From NCBI RefSeq assembly GCF_000317835.1, contig NC_019793.1, positions 1,612,001-1,676,000 on the forward strand: 64,000 bases of DNA, given 5' to 3'. Below, in pieces: positions 45,407 to 53,778 of the stretch. The notes under the pieces are model-generated. The model saw nothing but the letters and a program-made list of their open reading frames with translations, was not told the origin of the DNA and ran no database searches. Every line of letters starts with the position of its first letter. Within the stretch, counting starts at the first letter, position 1. The DNA is from Deinococcus peraridilitoris DSM 19664. Its GTDB lineage: Bacteria; Deinococcota; Deinococci; Deinococcales; Deinococcaceae. A program made the position numbers and the translations under genes.

Positions 45407-46615
45407 ATGCTCAGCTTTCTCAGAAGTAAGGTCGACTTTTTCTCAGGCACAAAGATCTTTGCGTTACCCATGCTGCTCACACTGGTCGCCTGCAATCAGG
45501 TCGACAAGGGCGCTCCCACGGTCTCCGTCACCTCACCCGCCAGCGGACAACCCCTCAGCGGCACCGTCGGTGTCCAGCTCAGCGCCCAGGACGACAGCGG
45601 CGTCGCCAAGATCAGCGTGTACGCCCGCGCGCACGGTGCCACCAACAAGGGTGTCCTGATCGGCAGCGCCACGCAGGCACCCTACGTGGTGTCCTGGTTC
45701 ACCCCTCAGTACCCCAACGCCAGCGACCTCGAGGTATACGCGGTCGCCCTCGACACCAGCGGCAATTCCGGCGAGAGTGACCCGGTCCGCGTCAAAATCC
45801 AGAATCCCGGCTCACCGGTCCTGTCCTACCTCGCGGGCTTCAACCTGCCCCCGGACACCCGCGTCGCTGCCAGCAGCGTTGACAGTCACGATGGTCTCGA
45901 CACCGCTGTCATTCAGGCTTTGAACGTCGATACCGTGAAGCCCCCGGCGGGAATGCAGCCGCAGTCCCAACCCCCACGTTCCCCGCGTGCCGCCACCTCT
46001 GCCCTTCGACCACTCGCGGATGACAGCGGTCGCACGCTCGCGGTCGAGTGGGGCTGGCCCACCTACCCCGGTGCGGACGGCTACGGGATCTTCCTCGGCA
46101 AAACCGATCTCGCCGGACCCTACACCCGCATGCGCAACCAGGCGGCCGCCACCAGCGGCACCCAGAAGTTCAGCAAGAAAATCACCTCCGAAGAAGCCAA
46201 AGGGCCACTGCTGGGGGTGGTCACCGCCATCACCCAGAACCAGACCGTCGAAACGGGTCTCAGCAACGCCGACGACGCGCGCTTCATGACCATCGCGCAG
46301 CAAAGTGCCTCCCCTGCCGACGGGCAGATCCTGCTGGATGGCAAACCCGTCCTCACCTGGAACGCCAACAGCGAAGCCGTCGGGTACCTCTACTACGTCT
46401 TCGACAAGAATCCCTTCGACGCGACCGCGAAGATCCTCTGGACGAACGCTCCGCAAACCACCGATAAACTCAGCGCCACCTACCCCGCGACGGCAGCGCC
46501 ACTCAACGCCGGCACCTACTACTGGTGGGTCGCGGGAGTGGGCTTCAACCAGAACGGACAAGCAGACGCTTTTTCCTTCAGCGCTCCGCGGACTTTCGTG
46601 GTTCCCGCCCAATAA
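45407..46615 (+). CDS. Lipoprotein with Ig-like and fibronectin-like domains
   Basis: 402 residues from ATG 45407; an in-frame start at 45293 lies inside the divergent Rhs gene. The signal peptide ends in the lipobox LVAC. Then come a bacterial Ig-like fold (VSVTSPASGQPLSGTVGVQLSAQDDSG) and a fibronectin-type III-like domain (LAVEWGWPTYPGADGYGIFLGKT, then a second at QSASPADGQILLDGKPVLTWN). It is probably a surface adhesion or scaffold lipoprotein. Its stop overlaps the start of the subtilisin gene (TAATG), so it heads a multi-gene envelope operon. No catalytic motif is present. Confidence 0.75.
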   Translation: MLSFLRSKVDFFSGTKIFALPMLLTLVACNQVDKGAPTVSVTSPASGQPLSGTVGVQLSAQDDSGVAKISVYARAHGATNKGVLIGSATQAPYVVSWFTPQYPNASDLEVYAVALDTSGNSGESDPVRVKIQNPGSPVLSYLAGFNLPPDTRVAASSVDSHDGLDTAVIQALNVDTVKPPAGMQPQSQPPRSPRAATSALRPLADDSGRTLAVEWGWPTYPGADGYGIFLGKTDLAGPYTRMRNQAAATSGTQKFSKKITSEEAKGPLLGVVTAITQNQTVETGLSNADDARFMTIAQQSASPADGQILLDGKPVLTWNANSEAVGYLYYVFDKNPFDATAKILWTNAPQTTDKLSATYPATAAPLNAGTYYWWVAGVGFNQNGQADAFSFSAPRTFVVPAQ

Positions 46616-48687
46616 TGAACACGCAGAGATTCGGGAGCAAGGCTCAGCGCGCCTCGGGTGTGCTGGGCCTCCTGACCGCCGCTCTGCTGACGGCTTGCGG
46701 TGGGAAGGAAGAACCTCCTCCGCTTTCATTGACTGCGGTGCTCCCCAACCCCGCGTTGCCCGGCGAGACCCTCAGCGTCATCGGCAGCTTCCCGAAGAAC
46801 GCCCAATTCAAGCTCGGAGCCGACCGCGTTCCGACGACCGTGACGGCAGGCGGGGCTTCCCTTCAGCTGCCCCAGACCACGCTGGCGGGCGATCACAGCA
46901 TCCAGGTCGAAGGGACGCCCCTGGTGGGCAATACGACCGTCGTACCGCGCATCGACGCGGTCGTGCTGGACGGCGGCAATCTGACGCTCCGCGGGGCCGG
47001 ATGGCCGATTGGCGGGACCCTGACTGGAGTCAGCGTGGACGCCAGCGGCAGAATCCTCACGCCTTCCCTGGTAAACGGACAGCTGCGCGTCAACCTCGGC
47101 GCCGGCACCACCTACGGCGCCCTGCACCTGCGGGTGAACGTGGGCGGCTATACCAGCTCGACTTTCAGCCTGCTGCGTGAAGCGGCGACGGTCCGCGGCA
47201 CGGTAGAAGGCCCAGCCGCCCAGGTCGAACCTGCCGCCCTCCGCAGCGTCACCGTCCAGTCGGTGGGCAATCAAGACGACCTCACCACCCTGATCGTGCG
47301 TCATGAGCCCGCAGCCTTGCGCGGTCACTTCCTGCTGGGGGTACATCGGGCCGACTCACTGCCGTCCCTGCATCTCACCCGCCTGGCCTTCCGGACTTCC
47401 GCCGAAGCTCGACAGGCCAAAAGCCTCCTGACGCCTCTGCCCGGCGTCGAGAACGTGACTTTCGATCACTTGGTTCAGTCTGACGCCGTCAGCACGCAAG
47501 GACAGACGACGACCTCTGGCCTGGGGAAGCAATGGTTCTGGGCCCTGCAAGGACTCCCCCTCGCCTGGCAGGCCACGCAAGGGGATGGCATGACCGTCGC
47601 CGTCATCGACACCGGCATCGCACTCAGACATCCGGACCTGCAGGACAACCTGCTGCCCGGCTATGACTTCGTCGACGAGGATTCTGTCGCGGACGACCGC
47701 GCCGGACACGGCACCCACGTTGCCGGTCTGATCGCCGCGAACGGTCAGGTGACGGGCGCCGCGCCAAAAGCCAAACTGGTGCCCGTGCGGGTCCTCGACG
47801 GGGACAAAGGCGGCAGCGCCTTCACGGTCGCGCAGGGCATTTTGTGGGCGGCCGGTCTGCTCGATGATCACCCGAACCCCCATCCGGCGCAGGTCATCAA
47901 CCTGTCGCTCGGTACGCCCGACGACAGTGAAGCGATGCGCGAAGCGGTCGCGCGGGTGCAGGCCGCGGGCGTCCTGGTGGTCGCCGCGACCGGGAACAGC
48001 GGCGGAGCCCTCCATTATCCCGCGGCGTACCCGGGCGTGCTGGCCGTGACGGGCGTCGCGGGCCCCAAGCACACCTACCAGCCTGGATACGCCAGCAAGG
48101 GACCGGGCACGGGACTCGCCGCCTACGGTGGAGACGCGGCGGCAGATCAGGATGCGGATGGCGTGCGGGACGGCATTCTTTCCACTGACCTGGCGAACGG
48201 CGCTCCCGGGTACGGCATGCGGATGGGGACGTCGATGGCCAGCCCGCAGGTGGCCGGCATTGCCGCGCTGGCTCTGTCGAGTGACGTTCCGCAAGAACTG
48301 TTGCGCAGTACCCTGCTGAACAGCGCCACGGACCTCGGACCGCTCGGTGAGGATGACAAGTTCGGCCGGGGACTCGTGAGTGCCCGCGCGGCCCTGCCGT
48401 ACTCACCACGCTCGTACGTGCTGGCCCTGAATGACGCGGGGAGCGTCATCGGCTGGACGCCCGTCGCGAGTGACGGTACGTATGCCCTCAGCAATCTCGA
48501 TCCAGCCGTCCCCGTTCGCCTGCTGGCGCTGAGTGACGACAACAACAACCGTGTTCTCGGGGAAGCCGGCGAACTGCGCTCTTCTCCCACCGCCACCCTT
48601 TCTCTCAAGGGCGGGCACGTTCTCGACCTGCCGGCCCTGACCTTCAATCCGTCTGACGGATCGTCCCCCGTGACCCTGGAGCACTGA
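46615..48687 (+). CDS. Subtilisin-family (S8) serine protease lipoprotein
   Basis: 690 residues from ATG 46615, overlapping the previous stop. The lipobox LLTAC gives a lipid anchor. An N-terminal IPT/TIG-like region and an inhibitor-like propeptide (about 240-310) precede the catalytic domain: Asp332 in VAVIDTGIA, His365 in GHGTHVAGL, Asn in ATGNSGG, Ser540 in GTSMASPQVAG. A C-terminal domain with a carboxypeptidase-regulatory-like fold follows (YVLALNDAGSVIGW...LSDDNNNRVLGE). The triad is complete, so it should be an active surface or periplasmic protease. It is directly followed, without a gap, by the secretin gene. Confidence 0.9.
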   Translation: MNTQRFGSKAQRASGVLGLLTAALLTACGGKEEPPPLSLTAVLPNPALPGETLSVIGSFPKNAQFKLGADRVPTTVTAGGASLQLPQTTLAGDHSIQVEGTPLVGNTTVVPRIDAVVLDGGNLTLRGAGWPIGGTLTGVSVDASGRILTPSLVNGQLRVNLGAGTTYGALHLRVNVGGYTSSTFSLLREAATVRGTVEGPAAQVEPAALRSVTVQSVGNQDDLTTLIVRHEPAALRGHFLLGVHRADSLPSLHLTRLAFRTSAEARQAKSLLTPLPGVENVTFDHLVQSDAVSTQGQTTTSGLGKQWFWALQGLPLAWQATQGDGMTVAVIDTGIALRHPDLQDNLLPGYDFVDEDSVADDRAGHGTHVAGLIAANGQVTGAAPKAKLVPVRVLDGDKGGSAFTVAQGILWAAGLLDDHPNPHPAQVINLSLGTPDDSEAMREAVARVQAAGVLVVAATGNSGGALHYPAAYPGVLAVTGVAGPKHTYQPGYASKGPGTGLAAYGGDAAADQDADGVRDGILSTDLANGAPGYGMRMGTSMASPQVAGIAALALSSDVPQELLRSTLLNSATDLGPLGEDDKFGRGLVSARAALPYSPRSYVLALNDAGSVIGWTPVASDGTYALSNLDPAVPVRLLALSDDNNNRVLGEAGELRSSPTATLSLKGGHVLDLPALTFNPSDGSSPVTLEH

Positions 48688-49872
48688 ATGCTGAAGTCCC
48701 TGCGAATTCTGACCTTGTCCGCCCTGCTGCTCTCGCCTGCCTTCGCGCAGGAAACGACCGTCGCGCCCACCACCCAGGATGGCCGGCTGGTCATCGTCAG
48801 CCCGGAAATCATCCGCTACACCGTCGATCCGAACGCGAACACCGTGACGCTGCCGAACGTGCACCTCGGCGAAGGCGCCAAGTTCCCCGAGGGCACCCAG
48901 TGGAAGCAACGCGGCGCGGACCTGATCGTAACCCTCCCGGTCGGCGCGACGGTGTCCCTGTCGCCGGACAACAAACGCCTGACCATCCTGCCGGCGAACA
49001 CCCTGACCGCCATCCCGAAAGACGAGCGCGCGCCGATTTTCCTGCCGCTCGCGAACGCCCAGCCTGCCCTGGTGGCCGCGCTGGTCACGCGTCTCTACGC
49101 GAACGTGCGGGTGGAAGTCGATGAGCGTCAGCGGGCCTTGCTGATCCTGGTGAATCCGGCCGACCGGCAGCTCATCACCGACCTGGTGCGGCAGCTCGAC
49201 ACCGAACGGCCCCAGGTGATGTTCGAAGCGGAGATCCTGGAAGTCAACCAGGACCTGACGACCTCGCTGGGGTTGCAGTACGACAGCATCTTCACCTTCA
49301 AACTGACGGAGGGGGACGCGCCGCAGCTGCTGAACCTCGGAAAAGTGGGACGCAGTCCCCTCACCCTTTCGCTGGGACTGAACGCCCTGAAAGCCAACGG
49401 GGCGGCGCGGGTTCTGGCGCAGCCGCGTGTGACGACGCTGGACGGGCTGGAGGCGCGCATCAACTCCACCCAGACCACCCCGGTGATCGTGCCCGGGGCG
49501 AACAACACCCAGAGCGTGCAGAACATCACCACCGGGATCACCTTGCGCATGACGCCGAAAGTCGCGCCGGACGGGACCGTCGAAGCGAACCTCAGCATCA
49601 GCGTCTCCACGCCGACCGGGACAACCTCGCAGGGGGTACCGCAGTTCTCCAGCCGGGAAGCCAGCACGACCGTGAGGGTCCGCAATGGGGAGCCCATCGC
49701 GATCGGTGGATTGCTGGAGAACCGCAAGATCGAAGCGACCCAGAAAGTGCCCCTGCTGGGTGATCTGCCGATCATCGGGAAGCTCTTCACCACCACCCGC
49801 ACCGAAACGCGCAACACCGATCTGGTGATCATTGTGACGCCGCGTCTGGTGCTGAGCCCCAATCAAAGATGA
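48688..49872 (+). CDS. Secretin-domain outer-membrane protein (GspD/PilQ type)
   Basis: 394 residues starting one base after the protease stop. Signal peptide MLKSLRILTLSALLLSPAFA. One short N-domain (about 120-175, ALLILVNPADRQLITDLVRQLD) precedes the secretin core: VLAQPRVTTLDGLEARI, GITLRMTPKV, VRVRNGEPIAIGGLLENR, VPLLGDLPIIGKLF and NTDLVIIVTPRLV. It is shorter than typical PilQ or GspD and lacks the repeated N-domains, so it may form a minimal pore. No pilus or type II genes surround it. In this operon it could export or display the protease and lipoproteins, which is inference. Confidence 0.85.
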   Translation: MLKSLRILTLSALLLSPAFAQETTVAPTTQDGRLVIVSPEIIRYTVDPNANTVTLPNVHLGEGAKFPEGTQWKQRGADLIVTLPVGATVSLSPDNKRLTILPANTLTAIPKDERAPIFLPLANAQPALVAALVTRLYANVRVEVDERQRALLILVNPADRQLITDLVRQLDTERPQVMFEAEILEVNQDLTTSLGLQYDSIFTFKLTEGDAPQLLNLGKVGRSPLTLSLGLNALKANGAARVLAQPRVTTLDGLEARINSTQTTPVIVPGANNTQSVQNITTGITLRMTPKVAPDGTVEANLSISVSTPTGTTSQGVPQFSSREASTTVRVRNGEPIAIGGLLENRKIEATQKVPLLGDLPIIGKLFTTTRTETRNTDLVIIVTPRLVLSPNQR

Positions 49873-50315
49873 GGAAGTCAGTTGCCGGGTTCTTCTGTGT
49901 GGTATGCCTGACGGGCTGTGCCCCACGGCAGGTTCAAAACCAGCCGCAGGAGTTTCCCGTGCGCGCACTCGGCGAAGCGGAGTACCGTTCGTTGGTCCCG
50001 GGCTTCGAGGGGACGTTTCAGGAACTTGGGATTGAAGTCAGGCAGGCCAGCGTGTACGCGTACGAAGGCGTGGAATTGGGCGCCTTCGAGCAGGCCCTCA
50101 ACCGCTTCTATCAACTGAATCCCGGCTTTTGTCCTTTGCAGAATGCCTTTTTCACGCGCGGTGATGATCTGGTGTTCATGACCATGACGGCCAACGGGAG
50201 GAACGTCCGGGCGTTTGTGTATGACCAGCGCCAGCGGCCAAAGTTGATATATGGCTACCTTAGCGGTCAAAGCACAGAAACACTACCCACAACAATGTGC
50301 CGTACGAAGGAGTGA
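49869..50315 (+). CDS. Small lipoprotein of unknown function
   Basis: 148 residues, ATGA overlap with the secretin gene. Signal peptide MRKSVAGFFCVVCLTGC with lipobox LTGC. The mature part (FEGTFQELGIEVRQASVYAYEGVEL, RFYQLNPGFCPLQNAFF, LVFMTMTANGRNVRAFVYD) has two further cysteines and no recognised fold. Coupled to the secretin, it may act as a pilotin-like partner, a guess from context. The stop lies two bases before the next start. Confidence 0.65.
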   Translation: MRKSVAGFFCVVCLTGCAPRQVQNQPQEFPVRALGEAEYRSLVPGFEGTFQELGIEVRQASVYAYEGVELGAFEQALNRFYQLNPGFCPLQNAFFTRGDDLVFMTMTANGRNVRAFVYDQRQRPKLIYGYLSGQSTETLPTTMCRTKE

Positions 50316-50317
50316 AC

Positions 50318-51274
50318 ATGAAAAAGAAACTCGGACTAGCAATTATCTCCCTCACGACACTCGTTCTCTTGGCGTTCCATGCTCGGGCAGCGACTGAACA
50401 AGTGTTGTCGCTCAAAACCACCTCTGGTGATCAGGAAGGCACCTTGATACTCCCGACGTCAGCTGCTGGAGCTGTTCCAGTGGCTCTCATCCTGAGCGGA
50501 TTTGGAGATTGGGACCGTGATGGAAACTTCCCTGGTGGCGCGATCGGCAGCAACCATTACAAGCTATTGGCTGAGGGAATGGCCCAACAAGGAATTGCTT
50601 CGCTTCGCTTTGAAAAGCGAGGAGTCAATCCTGACCCAACCAAGCGCACGCCTCCGACAAGCTTCGATCAGTACGCCGATGACGCAAGAGCTTGGCTTGC
50701 TACGCTGAAGGGAGATAGTCGGTTCTCGAAAATCGTGGTGATTGGCCATGGCGAAGGGGTGCTCGTCGGCTCGATCGCTGCTCAACAGGTCCCAGTAGTT
50801 GGGCTGGTATCTATTGATGGCAGAGGACGCAATATGTACGACACGGCACTGGCGGATCTTGATGCTCGGCCGAACAGCGTGGCTCGTGAAACGGAAAAGG
50901 GAATTGTCAGGAGCCTCAAAGCAGGAGTGACCCCAACCAACGTGCCAACAGAACTCACTCGACTGTACGGCCCAAATGAACTGGCGTTCATGGCATCCTG
51001 GGGTAAATACGATCCAGTCAAAGAACTCGGTAAGCTCAAGACCCAACTGCTAATTATTCAGGGGGGTCAGAACCCAGCCGTGAGTATAGAAGATGGCCAG
51101 TTGCTCTCAAGTGTCAACGCTGGGCAAAACAAATTCATTCCAAATATGAGCCTGACCCTTAAGGACGCTACTCAAGATCAGGCAGGAAATAAAGGTCCGA
51201 ACTTCGATCGGAGCGCTGCGCTCTCGGAACCATTGGTGCCTTATATTTCGAGCTTTGTCAAAAGCCTTCCGTAG
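50318..51274 (+). CDS. Secreted alpha/beta-hydrolase-like protein lacking the nucleophile
   Basis: 318 residues from ATG 50318 (AAGGAG at 50307-50312), with a signal peptide (KKKLGLAIISLTTLVLLAFHARA). It has the alpha/beta-hydrolase order: LILSGFGDWDRDGN oxyanion loop, LRFEKRG, VIGHGEGVLVG elbow, VSIDGRG, LLIIQGGQNPAVSIEDGQL with the acid, and a C-terminal helix. The nucleophile elbow normally reads GHSxG; here it is GHGEG, with Gly145 in place of Ser, so esterase activity is unlikely. Its G+C is lower than that of the preceding operon genes, so it may be a later arrival. It could be a non-catalytic binding protein. Confidence 0.75.
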   Translation: MKKKLGLAIISLTTLVLLAFHARAATEQVLSLKTTSGDQEGTLILPTSAAGAVPVALILSGFGDWDRDGNFPGGAIGSNHYKLLAEGMAQQGIASLRFEKRGVNPDPTKRTPPTSFDQYADDARAWLATLKGDSRFSKIVVIGHGEGVLVGSIAAQQVPVVGLVSIDGRGRNMYDTALADLDARPNSVARETEKGIVRSLKAGVTPTNVPTELTRLYGPNELAFMASWGKYDPVKELGKLKTQLLIIQGGQNPAVSIEDGQLLSSVNAGQNKFIPNMSLTLKDATQDQAGNKGPNFDRSAALSEPLVPYISSFVKSLP

Positions 51275-51958
51275 AGCCAGGACAGCTAACTTCAGCCCAG
51301 AGAAGATCGCTTGGAGCGTGTTTCGGTTCACAAAACACGACCGTGGCGGCGCGCCTGGAGCGAGTGTGCCCATAGACTGAAGTGCATGCCCAGCGACTGA
51401 GAGCTCAGGTTCCCTCCCGAGCCCCTTGGAGCCGTGGAGGAGTTCGTCGAGGGGCTCCTCAGCCCGGAGCACTTCGCCAGGCAGTTGTACGCTGACGCGG
51501 ATCTTGAAGCGCTGCTGCTCGCCGCGCCGGACGTAGTGGCCGCGCAAAGGACCGTCGCCCGCGATCATGTGCCACGCCATGTCGTTGGGTGGCACGATCA
51601 CCAAATGCACGCGGTGCCCGCCGTCGAGCGTGAACTCCCGCACCGTGAACGCGAGGTGCGGCGCGATCTTGCTGTCGGCGGCCGCTTGCAGCTGTCGCTC
51701 GCGGTCATCGGCGCTCAGGTGCCGTTCGCGCTCGTGCAAGCCGAGCACGGTGCCGTCGTCGTCCACCCCGATGATCAGGTATCCGTACCCGGCGTACTCG
51801 CCGCTGGGTGTGTTGGCGAGCGCAACGAGGTCTTTGAGCACATCGTCGGGCTTTGCGATCATCCGTTTGTAGTTGTGCTTTTCGTGTTCGCGTTTGAGGG
51901 TAACGGCGTGGAGGAGGTGCTGTAAATGCAGGTCATCAGGCGCGGTGTAGTCCGTCAT
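51107..51958 (-). CDS. AlbA_2 (Schlafen-like) ATP-binding domain protein, probably 3'-truncated
   Basis: The first ~190 residues are an AlbA_2 domain: KREHEKHNYKRMIAK, LKDLVALANTPSGEYAGYGYLIIGVDDDG, VREFTLDGGHRVHLVIVPP, HYVRRGEQQRFKI. The remaining ~90 codons run antisense through the end of the hydrolase gene and lack consistent composition, so the true gene probably ends or was cut near 51380. The domain occurs in regulators and in defence proteins such as the larger relative at 61685-63472. It is divergent from the DUF3800 gene, 160 bases apart. Function unknown. Confidence 0.6.
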   Translation of the reverse strand: MTDYTAPDDLHLQHLLHAVTLKREHEKHNYKRMIAKPDDVLKDLVALANTPSGEYAGYGYLIIGVDDDGTVLGLHERERHLSADDRERQLQAAADSKIAPHLAFTVREFTLDGGHRVHLVIVPPNDMAWHMIAGDGPLRGHYVRRGEQQRFKIRVSVQLPGEVLRAEEPLDELLHGSKGLGREPELSVAGHALQSMGTLAPGAPPRSCFVNRNTLQAIFSGLKLAVLALRKAFDKARNIRHQWFRERSAPIEVRTFISCLILSSVLKGQAHIWNEFVLPSVDT

Positions 51959-52117
51959 GTGTGCTGATTATCGTGCCGCGCCCGGGAATGATGGAGTGCA
52001 TTCATGTGCTTTGGATCGACTCTCCCTCGGTACGCAAAGTGGCGAAGTTGCTGCCCCGCAACACCACCCGCGACTTTCTAGTGAGAACCACGGCGCGCCA
52101 GGGCATAATAGGCACGC

Positions 52118-53041
52118 ATGCTATTTTTCATCGACGAGAGCGGCACCGACCACCACCAAGCGCCGTACGAGGTCCTGGCGGGCATCAGTGTGCGGGCCCG
52201 GGAAGCGTGGCAGCTGATCCTCGCGATCCGCGACGCACAACTGCGTTTCTTCGGCGTGCCGCTCGCGGACGTGCTGCCTGAGTTCAAGGGCAGCAAGCTC
52301 CTCAAAACCAAGACGTTCCGCTTGGCGCGCCAACTCGACCCGCTCGAGGAATCGTCGCGGCGCGATCATGCCCGTGCCCTGCTCGAAAAGGGCCGCCGCG
52401 CTCGGGACAGCGGCGTGCAAGAACAAGTCACCAGGTTGGAGCTGACCGCCTACGCCCAAGCGTGCCTCGCGTACGCCTCGTTTGTGCTGGAACTGTGCGC
52501 GCTGCACGACGTGCGGGTATTCGCGAGCATCGTCGAGCTTGACGCGCCTCAACCACAGGGCCGCATGCTACGCAAAGACTTTTCGTACTTGTTCGAGCGC
52601 TTCTACTACAGCCTGGAGGCGGGCGAAGCGCACGAGCACGGCATCGTGGTGTTCGACGAACTCGACAAGACGCAGTCGAGGCGCCTCAGCGCCCAGATGC
52701 GCGCGTACTTTCAAGACACTGCCAAAGGCAGGCGGCGGGCCACGCGCATTCTGCCCGAGCCGTTCTGGGTGCACTCGGACCTCACGACGCTGGTGCAGGT
52801 CGCAGACCTTGTCGCGTACTGCCTCAACTGGGGCTGGCGCCTGAGAGACAAGATGACCAAACCGACTCGCCAAGAACTGATGCCGTTTGGCTTTGCCGCG
52901 GCCGAGTTGCAGTTTCGCGGGCGGCGGTTCGATGGTCAGCGTCAACGCGACATGCCCGTGTTCGGCATCTGCCACATCCGCGACCTACGCCCGGTCGGGG
53001 AGCGCACCCTGCTCGGCGAGTCGGAGTTCGACGAGGAATAA
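52118..53041 (+). CDS. DUF3800 domain protein
   Basis: 307 residues. DUF3800 proteins begin with FIDESG, here at residues 4-9 (LFFIDESGTDHHQAPYEVLAGISV), and carry acidic residues of an RNase H-like fold: FDELDK and LVQVADLVAYCLNWG match the later conserved Asp positions. They are widespread in mobile islands and near defence genes, and are suspected nucleases. Length is normal. The start ATG lies 160 bases from the divergent AlbA_2 gene. No operon partner follows; about 300 bases of sequence with no gene come next. Confidence 0.82.
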   Translation: MLFFIDESGTDHHQAPYEVLAGISVRAREAWQLILAIRDAQLRFFGVPLADVLPEFKGSKLLKTKTFRLARQLDPLEESSRRDHARALLEKGRRARDSGVQEQVTRLELTAYAQACLAYASFVLELCALHDVRVFASIVELDAPQPQGRMLRKDFSYLFERFYYSLEAGEAHEHGIVVFDELDKTQSRRLSAQMRAYFQDTAKGRRRATRILPEPFWVHSDLTTLVQVADLVAYCLNWGWRLRDKMTKPTRQELMPFGFAAAELQFRGRRFDGQRQRDMPVFGICHIRDLRPVGERTLLGESEFDEE

Positions 53042-53359
53042 AAAAGAAAAGGCAATGCCTTGCAGCAGAGCCTCCATCAACAATATACCATGTTGTTCTC
53101 AGTATGTCAAAATAAAAATTGTCAAGCTGCGCAATGAATGACCGTAGCCGTCATTCGAGGTCAGTCGGAGTAGATGTCCCGGTATCCCAAGCAAGCACGG
53201 ACGCTGTACGCAGCGGCGAGTACGTCGTCCGTGCGTCTCAACAATTGGCGTTTGCTGATTCCAGGCTGCACCCGCGCTTTCGGGTTCACGATGAGGGCGG
53301 TCAAGCCTATAAGGTCAGAGTAATAAAGGCTCTGACCAACTCTCGGTGGCGCTGGCAGC
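53042..53359. other. Intergenic stretch, possibly decayed
   Basis: No supported gene. A minus frame ending at 53161 (VNPKARVQPGISKRQLLRRTDDVLAAAYSVRACLGYRDIYSD split by low-quality sequence upstream) looks like a short C-terminal remnant beside the ISL3 fragment. Confidence 0.35.
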
Positions 53360-53758
53360 TCACGCACTGAGGAAGCGCTGTTTCAGCAAGTCGAAGCCGG
53401 CGCGACCGTACATCTGCCGTTTCAGCGTCTTGAGCTGGTTCACCTGCCCCTCCACAGGCCCGTTTGACCACTCCAGCGTCAAACCTGCCCGCACGGCCTC
53501 CAAGTCCCGCCAGATACCCTGCGCGAACCCCTTCAGAGCCGCCACGCCGCTGTGCAACGCTGAATCCAGCCACCTTCCCAGTTGTGATGCGTCGCGTTGC
53601 CGCACCATTCGCGCACATTCTTCGGCCAGGTCAACAATCTGTGCCAGCCCGTGCGTTGACCAGATCTGCGTCGTGGTCCAGAAGGGAATCACCGCCGCGC
53701 TCGCCATGACCTCGCCGCGTGAACTGTCCCGCCCGACCCAAGCGCCGAGGTGGTGCAC
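53360..53758 (-). pseudogene. ISL3-family transposase C-terminal remnant
   Basis: 132 codons. The segment LEWSNGPVEGQVNQLKTLKRQMYGRAGF is the conserved end of ISL3 DDE transposases and keeps the last acidic Glu region. The N-terminal two thirds of the transposase and both IS ends are missing, so this is a decayed fragment. It abuts the 3' end of the VWA gene. Confidence 0.85.
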
Positions 53759-53778
53759 CGCAAAGTGGAAACGGCGGC

